In this document: one piece after another, positions 1 to 6,893 of the stretch
Numbering within the stretch: the stretch's first letter is position 1
Layout: each line of letters opens with the position of its first letter
From: CAYGZM01 sp964354365
Lineage (GTDB): Bacteria > Planctomycetota > Phycisphaerae > Sedimentisphaerales > Anaerobacaceae
Assembly: GCA_964354365.1 (NCBI GenBank)
Contig: CAYGZM010000075.1
Span: 1-17,436 of the forward strand
Reading direction: 5' to 3'
DNA: 17,436 nt
Made by a program: the position numbers and the translations under genes
Notes under the pieces: generated by a model
Told to the model about the DNA's origin: nothing
Databases searched by the model: none
What the model saw: only the letters and a program-made list of their open reading frames with translations

Positions 1-630
1 GACGCTTCATCTATCTTGAGGGCACGCTGCATCAGGGGCTCAGCCTCTTTAAGGCGATTGGTGGCCAGATACAACGCCGCGAGGTTGTTCAGGCGGATGG
101 CGACATCGGGATGGTCTTTGCCTAAGGATGCTTCATCTATCCTAAGGGCACGCTGCATCAGTGGCTCTGCCTCTTTAACGCGATTGGTGGCCAGATACAA
201 CGCCGCCAGGTTGTTAAGGTCTGTGGTGACTCTGGGATGGTCCTTTCCAAAGGACGCTTCATTTATCTTGAGGGCACGCTGGATCAGTGGCTCAGCCTCT
301 TTAAGGCGATTGGTGACCTGATACAACTGCGCCAGGTTGTTAAGGTCTCTGGCGACCTTGGGATGGTCGTTGCCTAAGGAGGCTTCATCTGTCTCCAGCG
401 CACGCCGCATCAGTGGCTCTGCCTCTTTAACGCGATTGGTGGCCAGATACAACGCCGCCAGGTTGTTCAGGTCTCTGGCGACGTCGGGATGGTTCTTGCC
501 TAACGACGCTTCATCTATCTTGAGGGCACGCTGCATCAGAGGCTCAGCCTCTTTAAGGCGATTGGTGGCCTTATACAACGCCGCCAGGTTGTTCGTGGCT
601 GTTGCTACATTCGGATGATTTTCACCCAAC
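1..630 (-). repeat. Five tandem 126-bp TPR-coding repeats with a 252-bp alternating pattern
   Basis: Five head-to-tail units occupy 1-126, 127-252, 253-378, 379-504 and 505-630, each encoding one 42-residue TPR without length change. Units 1, 3 and 5 share 'ggctcagcctctttaaggcg', while units 2 and 4 share 'ggctctgcctctttaacgcg'. This suggests expansion by duplication of a two-unit, 252-bp block. The array may continue left of the window. Confidence 0.9.
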
Positions 631-1394
631 GACTTCTCAAAGATTCTGACAACACGCTGCATCAAGGGTTCTGCCTCTTTATATTTTGCATTTTCATAAT
701 AGACGACAGCTATCTGGTTTATGATCAGTGAATCGTTAGCGGCGAGGCTTGTTAGCTTATCGCAATATTGCAGGGCATCCCGAGGCCTGCCGGCGTAAGA
801 GGCGTTTTGCATCCGGGCGATGTATATCTTAGCCTGGGCCTGGTCCTTTCTCTGCTGGATCGTATCCAAAAACTGCTGGGTCTCGTTCAGAAGAGAGTCT
901 GCCTTTTCGTTGTCGCCCTGAGCAATGGCCTTGAGCGCCTGCGCATAGAGGCCATCATCTTCGGTAATCAGGTTGGCCAGTTCCCTGGCTTGCGCAGAGG
1001 GGGCGGGTGTTGATTGCTCCAGAGCAATATTTGTCTCAAGGGAGAGCTTGGCCAACTGTTCTTCGAGCTGTTTTATCGTCTCCCTGAGACGAGCGTTTTC
1101 CGCTTCCGACCGTCCGAGTTTAGCAGATGTGTCAACAAGGATTGTTAGTGCTGCTTCGGAGTCTATGCCGGTAGTAACATTCCCTCCTGCAATAATGTTT
1201 TTGTCTCCATCTATGGCGGCGGCTGTCTGACCTGAACCCTCCTGATGTATAGTCTCTTGCTGCGGGGCAGGGCCATCCTCTTTACCAGGCAGCCATTTGA
1301 ATAATCCGAATATTCCACCAACAACTGCGAGACCGAAAGGGACAAGAATAGCAATTTTATTGGCATCACTTAGATTTTTGAACCATTTCAGCAT
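1..1394 (-). CDS. Membrane-anchored tetratricopeptide (kinesin-light-chain-type TPR) protein, partial at left edge
   Basis: The frame is open from the start codon to the window edge, so the C-terminus is missing. Translation from the minus strand gives a short cytoplasmic N-terminus, one hydrophobic segment (about residues 14-34, 'IAILVPFGLAVVGGIFGLF'), a polar linker with 'IDGDKNIIAGGNVTTG' near 60-77, and a probable coiled coil (about 90-125). A helical region follows, then one degenerate and at least five nearly identical 42-residue TPRs with the core 'NNLAALYLATNRLKEAEP' and the 'LGKDHPDVA' connector typical of TPR_10/TPR_12 repeats. Such repeats act as protein-binding scaffolds; no partner or catalytic domain is visible. 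Two Met codons lie at 1400 and 1394. AGGA at 1402-1405 sits 7 nt before the 1394 ATG but only 1 nt before the other, so 1394 is preferred. Codons look more AT-rich than in the genes to the right. Function unknown; the domain assignment is firm. Confidence 0.85.
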   Translation of the reverse strand, partial: MLKWFKNLSDANKIAILVPFGLAVVGGIFGLFKWLPGKEDGPAPQQETIHQEGSGQTAAAIDGDKNIIAGGNVTTGIDSEAALTILVDTSAKLGRSEAENARLRETIKQLEEQLAKLSLETNIALEQSTPAPSAQARELANLITEDDGLYAQALKAIAQGDNEKADSLLNETQQFLDTIQQRKDQAQAKIYIARMQNASYAGRPRDALQYCDKLTSLAANDSLIINQIAVVYYENAKYKEAEPLMQRVVRIFEKSLGENHPNVATATNNLAALYKATNRLKEAEPLMQRALKIDEASLGKNHPDVARDLNNLAALYLATNRVKEAEPLMRRALETDEASLGNDHPKVARDLNNLAQLYQVTNRLKEAEPLIQRALKINEASFGKDHPRVTTDLNNLAALYLATNRVKEAEPLMQRALRIDEASLGKDHPDVAIRLNNLAALYLATNRLKEAEPLMQRALKIDEA

Positions 1395-1428
1395 TGGCAT
1401 ATCCTGTGGTTTTCTTTACCGGACCGGC

Positions 1429-1442
1429 CCCGATAAATCGGG
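1429..1442. other. Small hairpin in the TPR gene leader
   Basis: CCCGATAAATCGGG forms a perfect 5-bp stem with a TAAA loop (or 6 bp with an AA loop). It lies about 35 nt before the TPR start codon and downstream of its candidate promoter, so it would be in the 5' leader. No U tract follows, so it is not a clear intrinsic terminator. Its role is unknown. Confidence 0.4.
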
Positions 1443-1489
1443 TTCTTCGGTGCGCTGCGACATCCTTGGTGTGTTACAAGACAACGATA

Positions 1490-1498
1490 ATTGTATCA
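1490..1498 (-). promoter_or_regulatory. Candidate extended -10 promoter for the TPR gene
   Basis: Read leftward the sequence is TGA-TACAAT, an extended -10 element with five of six matches to TATAAT. No good -35 hexamer lies 16-18 nt upstream, which is tolerated for extended -10 promoters. The predicted start, near 1483, would give a leader of about 85-90 nt. Confidence 0.35.
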
Positions 1499-1687
1499 CT
1501 CGGTGGCCCTTGAGCGTAATACCAATATTTGTGCTAAATCCGATCGAAGGGATCAATACAGTAATCAATTGGCTCGCCGTCCAAGTTTGTCACATTCACT
1601 GCTGGTGTGTAATTATACGCTTGCGGTCCGGATATGCAACATTTATTTGGGAGGATACCCCGTAAACATCTTGTTCGCGTGGGGTTG

Positions 1688-1716
1688 TTGCGAGGGGTTG
1701 CTAATGGCTATATAAT
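1688..1716 (+). promoter_or_regulatory. Sigma70-type promoter for the anmK-murQ-symporter-sulfatase unit
   Basis: TTGCGA (1688-1693) is followed by an exact 17-nt spacer and a perfect TATAAT (1711-1716). The predicted transcript start is near 1723, giving an anmK leader of about 50 nt. It is the only strong rightward promoter seen before the overlapping genes that follow. Confidence 0.6.
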
Positions 1717-1771
1717 CGGGCGGCAGAAGAGCAGTTTATGTCCTTCAGTCCAATCAAGTGAAAAGGACACT

Positions 1772-2965
1772 ATGACAACCAAGAACCGCATTGCGAAGCT
1801 CGCAGAAAAGAAGAAATTGCGTGTGATCGGCCTGATGTCCGGGACATCGGCAGACGGCGTTGACGCGGCAATCGTCGATATTGACGAGTCCCCGCGCACC
1901 GCCGTCCGCCTGCTGGCGTTCGAGGTCTTTGCGTACCCGCCGACCCTGCGCCGCAAAATCCTGGAGCTCTGTCAACCCGAGACGTCCCGGCTGGACGATA
2001 TTTGCCATTACAATTTTGTGCTGGGCGAGGTCTTCGCCGAGGCTGCCGTCAATCTGTGCGGCAGAAGCGGCATTGCGCTGCGGTCAATCGATCTGATTGG
2101 CTCGCACGGCCAGACTATCCACCACAACCCGGCGGGCAGGCATTATGCTCGAAAGACAATACCATCGACCCTGCAGATTGCCGAGCCTTCCATCATCGCT
2201 CAGCGCACCGGCATTACGACCGTTGCTGACTTCCGTCCGCGGGATATGGCGGTTGGGGGCCAGGGCGCCCCTCTGGTCCCCTACGCCGACTATATCCTTT
2301 TCAACGACAAGATTCTGAGCCGGGCCGTCCAGAATATCGGCGGTATCGCGAATGTCACTTACCTGCCGGCGTGCTGCCGGCTTCGCGACGTGGTCGCCTT
2401 CGATACCGGGCCGGGAAATATGATAATCGACCGCATCGTCTCGCTCGCCACCCGGGGCAGGCGGCAATACGATGCAGACGGCAAAATGGCGGCAAAAGGA
2501 GCGGTCAACGCAAAACTGCTCAGCGAAATGCTCCGCCATCCGTTTCTGCGGCGGCGCCCGCCCAAATCGACCGGGCGGGAGGATTTCGGTTTTTTTTATG
2601 CCGACCGGACATACGAAAAGGCCCGTAAGAATAAGCTGACCGGCCCCGATATCGCAGCTACCGCGACCGCGTTCACCGCCGTCAGTATCGCGCAGGCATA
2701 TAGGCGTTTTCTGCCTGCGATGCCCGATGAAGTAATCCTTTGCGGCGGGGGGGCGCGCAACGCGACGCTCATACAGATGTTGCAGCAGGAGTTGAGCGGC
2801 GTTAGAATCCGCAGGATGTACGACTTTGGAATCAGCGGCGACGCCAAGGAGGCCGTTTCGTTCGCCATCCTGGCCTACGCAACCATAAAAGACCTGCCGA
2901 ATAATGTGCCGACCGCCACCGGCGCCGAACAGCCGGTCGTTCTGGGAAAGATAGTGCCTGCATAA
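1772..2965 (+). CDS. anmK: Anhydro-N-acetylmuramic acid kinase
   Basis: AnmK converts 1,6-anhydro-N-acetylmuramic acid and ATP to MurNAc-6-phosphate in the cytoplasm, the entry step of peptidoglycan-sugar salvage. The 397-residue product has the family's hallmark motifs in order: phosphate-binding 'GLMSGTSADGVD' (20-31), 'GSHGQTIHHNP' (110-120), 'DFRPRD..VGGQGAPLVPYAD' (153-173), 'QNIGGIANVT' (187-196), 'AFDTGPGNMIID' (209-220), 'STGREDFG' (266-273), and 'CGGGARN' (324-330) near the C-terminus. The length fits the family at about 370-400. The frame is open upstream, but the ATG at 1772 is chosen because AAGGA (1763-1767) precedes it and the conserved fold begins about 17 residues later. The stop overlaps the murQ start by one base (TAATG), so translational coupling is likely. 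All key motifs look intact. Confidence 0.95.
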   Translation: MTTKNRIAKLAEKKKLRVIGLMSGTSADGVDAAIVDIDESPRTAVRLLAFEVFAYPPTLRRKILELCQPETSRLDDICHYNFVLGEVFAEAAVNLCGRSGIALRSIDLIGSHGQTIHHNPAGRHYARKTIPSTLQIAEPSIIAQRTGITTVADFRPRDMAVGGQGAPLVPYADYILFNDKILSRAVQNIGGIANVTYLPACCRLRDVVAFDTGPGNMIIDRIVSLATRGRRQYDADGKMAAKGAVNAKLLSEMLRHPFLRRRPPKSTGREDFGFFYADRTYEKARKNKLTGPDIAATATAFTAVSIAQAYRRFLPAMPDEVILCGGGARNATLIQMLQQELSGVRIRRMYDFGISGDAKEAVSFAILAYATIKDLPNNVPTATGAEQPVVLGKIVPA

Positions 2966-3870
2966 TGACAAGACGCAGACCCCTTCCAACAACCGAAAAA
3001 CGCAATCGCCGAAGCGAGAATATCGACGAGCTTTCAACGCAGCAGATTGTTGACCTGATCAATACCGAGGATGCGCTCGTCCCGGCCGCTGTCGCCAGGC
3101 AGCGCAAGCACATTGCCGCCGCCGTCGATATGGTCGTAGAGCGGCTTGCCAAAGGCGGTCGGCTGTTCTACGTCGGCGCCGGCACGAGCGGTCGGCTCGG
3201 CGTTCTGGACGCCTCCGAGTGCCCGCCCACGTTTGGCGTCTCGCCGTTGCTGGTGCAGGGCATCATTGCGGGCGGCCGTCGCGCCCTTGTGCGTTCAGCC
3301 GAGGGCGCCGAAGACTACGGCGTAGATGGCGCCGAAGCTATAGACAAAAAACGCACCACGCCCGCTGATGTTGTCGTGGGCCTGGCCGCCTGCGGCATGA
3401 CGCCCTACGTGCACGGGGCGCTCAATCGCGCCCGCCAAATCGGGGCGGGAACCGTTTTTGTCACGTGTGCTCCCGAGGCGGTAAAGCACATCCCCGCCGA
3501 GATCATAATCAACCCGGTAGTCGGCCCCGAAGTCATCACCGGCTCGACCAGGATGAAGGCGGGCACCGCTACAAAACTCGTGCTCAACACCCTCACGACG
3601 GCTGTTATGATCAAGCTCGGCAAGGTCTATGGCAACCTGATGGTTGACCTGCGGGCGACGAACGAAAAGCTGCGTGACAGGTCGCTGCGCATCGTAATCG
3701 AAATGACGGGTCTTTCGCGCGCAAGGGCCAAAAACCTGCTCGGACGCGCAGACGGCAAGGTCAAAGCCGCCATAGTGATGCACTTCCGCAAAGTCAACCT
3801 GTCGGCTGCACTGAGAATACTCGATGAAAGCCGCCAGTCCCTGCGCAAAGCCCTTGAGGAGACATCGTGA
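2965..3870 (+). CDS. murQ: N-acetylmuramic acid 6-phosphate etherase
   Basis: MurQ removes the D-lactyl ether of MurNAc-6-phosphate to give GlcNAc-6-phosphate and D-lactate, directly downstream of AnmK. The 301-residue protein is full length for the family and has one SIS phosphosugar-binding domain: 'YVGAGTSGRLGVLDASECPPTFG' spans 69-91. The family's acidic catalytic positions are present, Glu85 in 'SECPPTF' and Glu113/Glu116 in 'SAEGAED'. The second signature 'GSTRMKAGTATK' lies at 193-204, and a helical C-terminal domain follows with 'LRATNEKLRDRS'. Its start shares one base with the anmK stop and lacks a strong Shine-Dalgarno sequence of its own, so it probably depends on coupling. Its stop overlaps the symporter GTG by 3 bases. 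The product could feed NagA/NagB, which are not in this window. Confidence 0.95.
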   Translation: MTRRRPLPTTEKRNRRSENIDELSTQQIVDLINTEDALVPAAVARQRKHIAAAVDMVVERLAKGGRLFYVGAGTSGRLGVLDASECPPTFGVSPLLVQGIIAGGRRALVRSAEGAEDYGVDGAEAIDKKRTTPADVVVGLAACGMTPYVHGALNRARQIGAGTVFVTCAPEAVKHIPAEIIINPVVGPEVITGSTRMKAGTATKLVLNTLTTAVMIKLGKVYGNLMVDLRATNEKLRDRSLRIVIEMTGLSRARAKNLLGRADGKVKAAIVMHFRKVNLSAALRILDESRQSLRKALEETS

Positions 3871-5354
3871 ATTCGATTGCAGCTCAGGCCGGCGCGCTAA
3901 GCGGGTTAGACTGGGGCATTGTAGGCGCTGCCGTAGCGCTGCTGTTCGTCATTTCCTACACCTTTGGACGCGAGCAGAAAGACACGAACGATTTCTTTCT
4001 CGGCGGTCGCCGCGTTCCGGCGGTTGTTGCGTGCCTGTCGTTTGTCGCCACTGAGATCAGCGCCCTTACAATCGTCAGCATCCCGCACACTGCATACGGC
4101 GAGAACTGGCGCTTCCTGCAGTTCCTGGTCGGATTGGCCCTGGCGCGGCTCGTCGTGGCTTTTCTATTCATTCCCGCCTTCTACAAATACAACTGCACGA
4201 GCATCTATGAGTTTCTGCGTCACCGGTTCGGCCCGGCCACCCAGTACGGCGGCTCAATCTACTTCTTTGTCACACGTCTGCTTGCTTCCGGCGTCCGCCT
4301 TTACGCAACCTGTATGGCCGTCGGCGTCATAATGGGCTGGCGGCTGTCCGCCACGATAACGCTATTTACCGCAGTCAGCATCGCCTTCATTGCCTTCGGC
4401 GGCATCAAGGCGGTCGTCTGGGCCGGGGCATACGAGGCGATTTTTTTCGTTGTCGCCGGCATAGTGGTGGTCGCCTATCTGATCCAGCATATCGACGGCG
4501 GTCTGGCAGGCGCCGTGCACAGCGCCCGCGAGGCGGGGCGTCTGAGCACGTTCCACTTCAAATTCGACCTGAAAGACGCCAGCACTTTCTGGGCATGGTT
4601 GGCCAGCGGCTTCTTTATGGGCATGGTCTCCTTCGGAACCGACCAGGAGATGGTCCAGAGACTCCTCACCGTCGAAACGCGAAAGAGCAGCCAGAAGACC
4701 ATCATCTCCACTATTGTCGCCGTTCTGCCCGTCTATTGGCTCTATCTAATCGTCGGGACCCTGCTCTTTGTCTTTTATTCCCAGAATTCTTCGTTGCCGC
4801 TGCCGAAGGACCTCAAGGAGATATTCCCGCACTTCGCGCGTACGGTCCTGCCGGCCGGGCTAAAAGGCCTGGTCCTCGGCGCAATAGTCATGGCCAGCAT
4901 CGACTCGCCTTTGAGCTCGCTGGCATCGTCGTTTGTCAGTGACATCTATCGCCCGCTGATTCACAGAGGGGCTTGCGAAGGGCATTACCTGCTCGTCTCG
5001 CGGATAGCGGTTGTGGGCTTTGGCCTGGTATTGGCGGGAATTGCCTTCGCCTGCGCGCCGGTTGAGAACATCCTGTGGTTTGCCTTTCAGATACTTTCTC
5101 TCACGGGCGGCCCTATGCTCGGCGTTTTTCTGCTGGGGCTGCTCACGCGGCGAAGAGCCAACTTCGCCAATATCCCTGCTATGCTTGTCAGTACGGGCGT
5201 GTGCCTTGTGCTGCTGCTGTTGATAAAGAACAAGCGCATAGACCTCGGCTGGACCTGGCTGATCGTTATAGGCACGGCAATCACTTTTGGCCTGGCCTAT
5301 TTGTGGGGGCCGAGCACAGCCGGGTCAAAAGCAGACACGGAGACTTACGGATGA
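3867..5354 (+). CDS. Sodium:solute symporter (SSS family), likely sugar importer
   Basis: A 495-residue inner-membrane transporter with about 13 predicted transmembrane helices by eye, the usual SSS topology. The first helix is near 14-35 and the last near 468-487. Family features include 'DFFLGGRRVP' after the first helix, a long amphipathic loop at 230-255, and the Ser-rich 'MASIDSPLSSLASS' helix that in SSS proteins contributes to the sodium site. The start is GTG at 3867, inside the murQ stop (GTGA), with AGGAG at 3857-3861. Overlap with murQ on one side and the first sulfatase on the other argues for import of the sugar handled by AnmK and MurQ, such as (anhydro)MurNAc or another amino sugar. 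The substrate is inferred from context only; sialic acid and sugar symporters in this family look alike at this level. Confidence 0.9.
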   Translation: MNSIAAQAGALSGLDWGIVGAAVALLFVISYTFGREQKDTNDFFLGGRRVPAVVACLSFVATEISALTIVSIPHTAYGENWRFLQFLVGLALARLVVAFLFIPAFYKYNCTSIYEFLRHRFGPATQYGGSIYFFVTRLLASGVRLYATCMAVGVIMGWRLSATITLFTAVSIAFIAFGGIKAVVWAGAYEAIFFVVAGIVVVAYLIQHIDGGLAGAVHSAREAGRLSTFHFKFDLKDASTFWAWLASGFFMGMVSFGTDQEMVQRLLTVETRKSSQKTIISTIVAVLPVYWLYLIVGTLLFVFYSQNSSLPLPKDLKEIFPHFARTVLPAGLKGLVLGAIVMASIDSPLSSLASSFVSDIYRPLIHRGACEGHYLLVSRIAVVGFGLVLAGIAFACAPVENILWFAFQILSLTGGPMLGVFLLGLLTRRRANFANIPAMLVSTGVCLVLLLLIKNKRIDLGWTWLIVIGTAITFGLAYLWGPSTAGSKADTETYG

Positions 5355-6862
5355 AGCGACGTGAATTTTTGAAAGCCGCTGCTCTGGGCGGGGCCGGTTT
5401 GACCATAGGGTCATGCGCCGGTTTAGCCGGGAAACGAAATTCCAGAGCGGCAGGGCGGCCTAATTTGCTCTTCATCTTCGCCGACCAGTTGGGGTACACC
5501 CGCTGCGGTTACGCCGGCGACGGCGAAGCTCGGACGGCCAACATCGACGGATTGGCCTGCCAGGGAGTGAGCTTCTGTAACGCCGTCTCTAACACGCCCG
5601 TTTGTGCGGCCTTTCGAGCGTCCCTGTTTACGGGCAAGCACACTACATCTACGGGTATGGTAATCAACGAGCTTCGCATGAGGACGGACCATGAATGTTT
5701 CGGGCATGTTCTGACTCGAAGCAGGTATCAAACCGGGTACATCGGCAAATGGCATCTGTACGCGAACGAGCTTGGCAACCATCTCGACCCCAAGAACAGT
5801 TTCGTCCCGCCGGGACCGAATCGCCTGGGCTTTGACGGCTACTGGGCCGCCTACAACTTCCACCACAACTACTACAACGCTTACTATCATACTGACTCGC
5901 CGCAAAAGATTTTTTACGGTGATAAGACCTACGAGCCCGATGCCCAGACCGACCTGATGATCGATTTTCTCGATGGTGCGGCCAAATCCGGCGGACCATT
6001 CGCCGCGTTTCTGTCTTACGGCACGCCCCACGATCCCTGGACGGCCAACAATGTGCCTGAGGAATACCGAAAAATGTTTGAGCGGGTCTCCTTACCAAAT
6101 CCGCCCAACTACAAGGACGAAAACGACAAATACGCCGACGCCTGGGGCCGCCTCCAGCCGGAGCAGCGCGAATCGCTCGAGGCCTGGCGCCGCAACTATT
6201 ATGCAATGACGGCCAACCTCGACTGGAACATAGGTCGGCTCCTTGATGCAGTGGACAAGGCCGGGCTTGGCGGGGACACAATCGTGGTCTTCACGTCCGA
6301 CCACGGCGAAATGTTCGGCGCACAGGGCAGGCGGGCAAAGAACATCTTCTACGAGGAGGCCGCACGCATCCCGTTCTTAATCCGCTGGCCCGGAAGAATC
6401 CCCGCCAGCTTGGTCTGTGATGCGTGCCTGTCAACAGTTGACATAATGCCCACCATCTTGTCGCTGATGAGCCTGAAGATTCCGAAGGATGTCGAGGGGA
6501 TGGACCTGAGCCGCTGTGCGCTGGGTTGCAAAGGCCCTGAGCCGCAGGCCGCCTTCCTGCAGAACACCGGCGCCTGTGCGGCCTGGGAGAACGGCCACGA
6601 GTGGCGCGCCCTGCGGGACAAGCAATACACTTACGCCATATATCGAGTGGACAAATCCGAGCTGCTCTTCGACAACAAAAACGACCCGTTCCAAATGATC
6701 AACCTCGCCGCCGACCCGAAACACGGCGCGACGCTCGGGCGCTTGCGCAAAATGCTCGCGGCGAAAATGAAGTCGCTCAACGACACCTTTGAGCAGTGCA
6801 CCTGGTACAGAGACAACTGGACCGACGGCAATCGAAACATACTCCGCGGAGCAAAAGGATAG
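5351..6862 (+). CDS. Tat-exported sulfatase 1, putative lipoprotein, with variant CAAFR formylglycine motif
   Basis: A 503-residue type I (alkaline-phosphatase fold) sulfatase, expected to hydrolyse sulfate esters outside the cytoplasmic membrane. The N-terminus has a Tat motif 'KRREFLK' (2-8), a hydrophobic stretch and a possible lipobox 'TIGSC' with Cys22. Catalytic features are the metal-binding 'FADQLG' (43-48), the formylglycine site 'PVCAAFRASLFTG' with Cys85 and Arg89, 'GKWH' (132-135), 'TPHDPW' (225-230) and 'TSDHGE' (315-320). The usual Pro two residues after the Cys is Ala. The frame extends upstream into the symporter, but the ATG at 5351 overlaps the symporter stop (ATGA), has GGAG 8 nt before it and starts exactly at the Tat signal. 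The sulfatase-maturing enzyme it would need is not in the window. The sugar substrate cannot be read from the sequence. Confidence 0.92.
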   Translation: MKRREFLKAAALGGAGLTIGSCAGLAGKRNSRAAGRPNLLFIFADQLGYTRCGYAGDGEARTANIDGLACQGVSFCNAVSNTPVCAAFRASLFTGKHTTSTGMVINELRMRTDHECFGHVLTRSRYQTGYIGKWHLYANELGNHLDPKNSFVPPGPNRLGFDGYWAAYNFHHNYYNAYYHTDSPQKIFYGDKTYEPDAQTDLMIDFLDGAAKSGGPFAAFLSYGTPHDPWTANNVPEEYRKMFERVSLPNPPNYKDENDKYADAWGRLQPEQRESLEAWRRNYYAMTANLDWNIGRLLDAVDKAGLGGDTIVVFTSDHGEMFGAQGRRAKNIFYEEAARIPFLIRWPGRIPASLVCDACLSTVDIMPTILSLMSLKIPKDVEGMDLSRCALGCKGPEPQAAFLQNTGACAAWENGHEWRALRDKQYTYAIYRVDKSELLFDNKNDPFQMINLAADPKHGATLGRLRKMLAAKMKSLNDTFEQCTWYRDNWTDGNRNILRGAKG

Positions 6863-6893
6863 AACCGCTTTTGACTATTGCAGGGCCGAGACT

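Larger units (their letters stand above)
1395..1771. other. Divergent intergenic region between the TPR gene and anmK
   Basis: About 377 bp with no convincing gene. It is visibly more AT-rich than the flanking right-hand genes. It holds a leftward extended -10 candidate near 1490-1498, a small perfect hairpin at 1429-1442, and a rightward consensus-like promoter at 1688-1716. A second, weaker rightward candidate is TTGTCA (1587-1592), N18, AATTAT (1611-1616). An open frame enters this region upstream of the anmK ATG from 1634, but it lacks a usable start and is treated as leader. Confidence 0.6.

Noticed and set aside
1..630. Tandem repeats as a CRISPR array or satellite
   Set aside because: Units are contiguous 126-bp coding repeats without spacers and keep a TPR reading frame on the minus strand. 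The plus-strand frames at 16-321 and 337-618 are shadows.
2084..3037. 317-codon minus-strand open frame
   Set aside because: Antisense to anmK, with no domain or ribosome site; the plus-strand product matches AnmK throughout.
5075..5350. Longer N-terminus for sulfatase 1
   Set aside because: The extension overlaps the symporter by 276 bp and would bury the Tat signal in the protein; the ATG at 5351 has a ribosome site.
6789..6893. Longer N-terminus for sulfatase 2
   Set aside because: It would overlap the end of sulfatase 1 and place the Tat motif internally.
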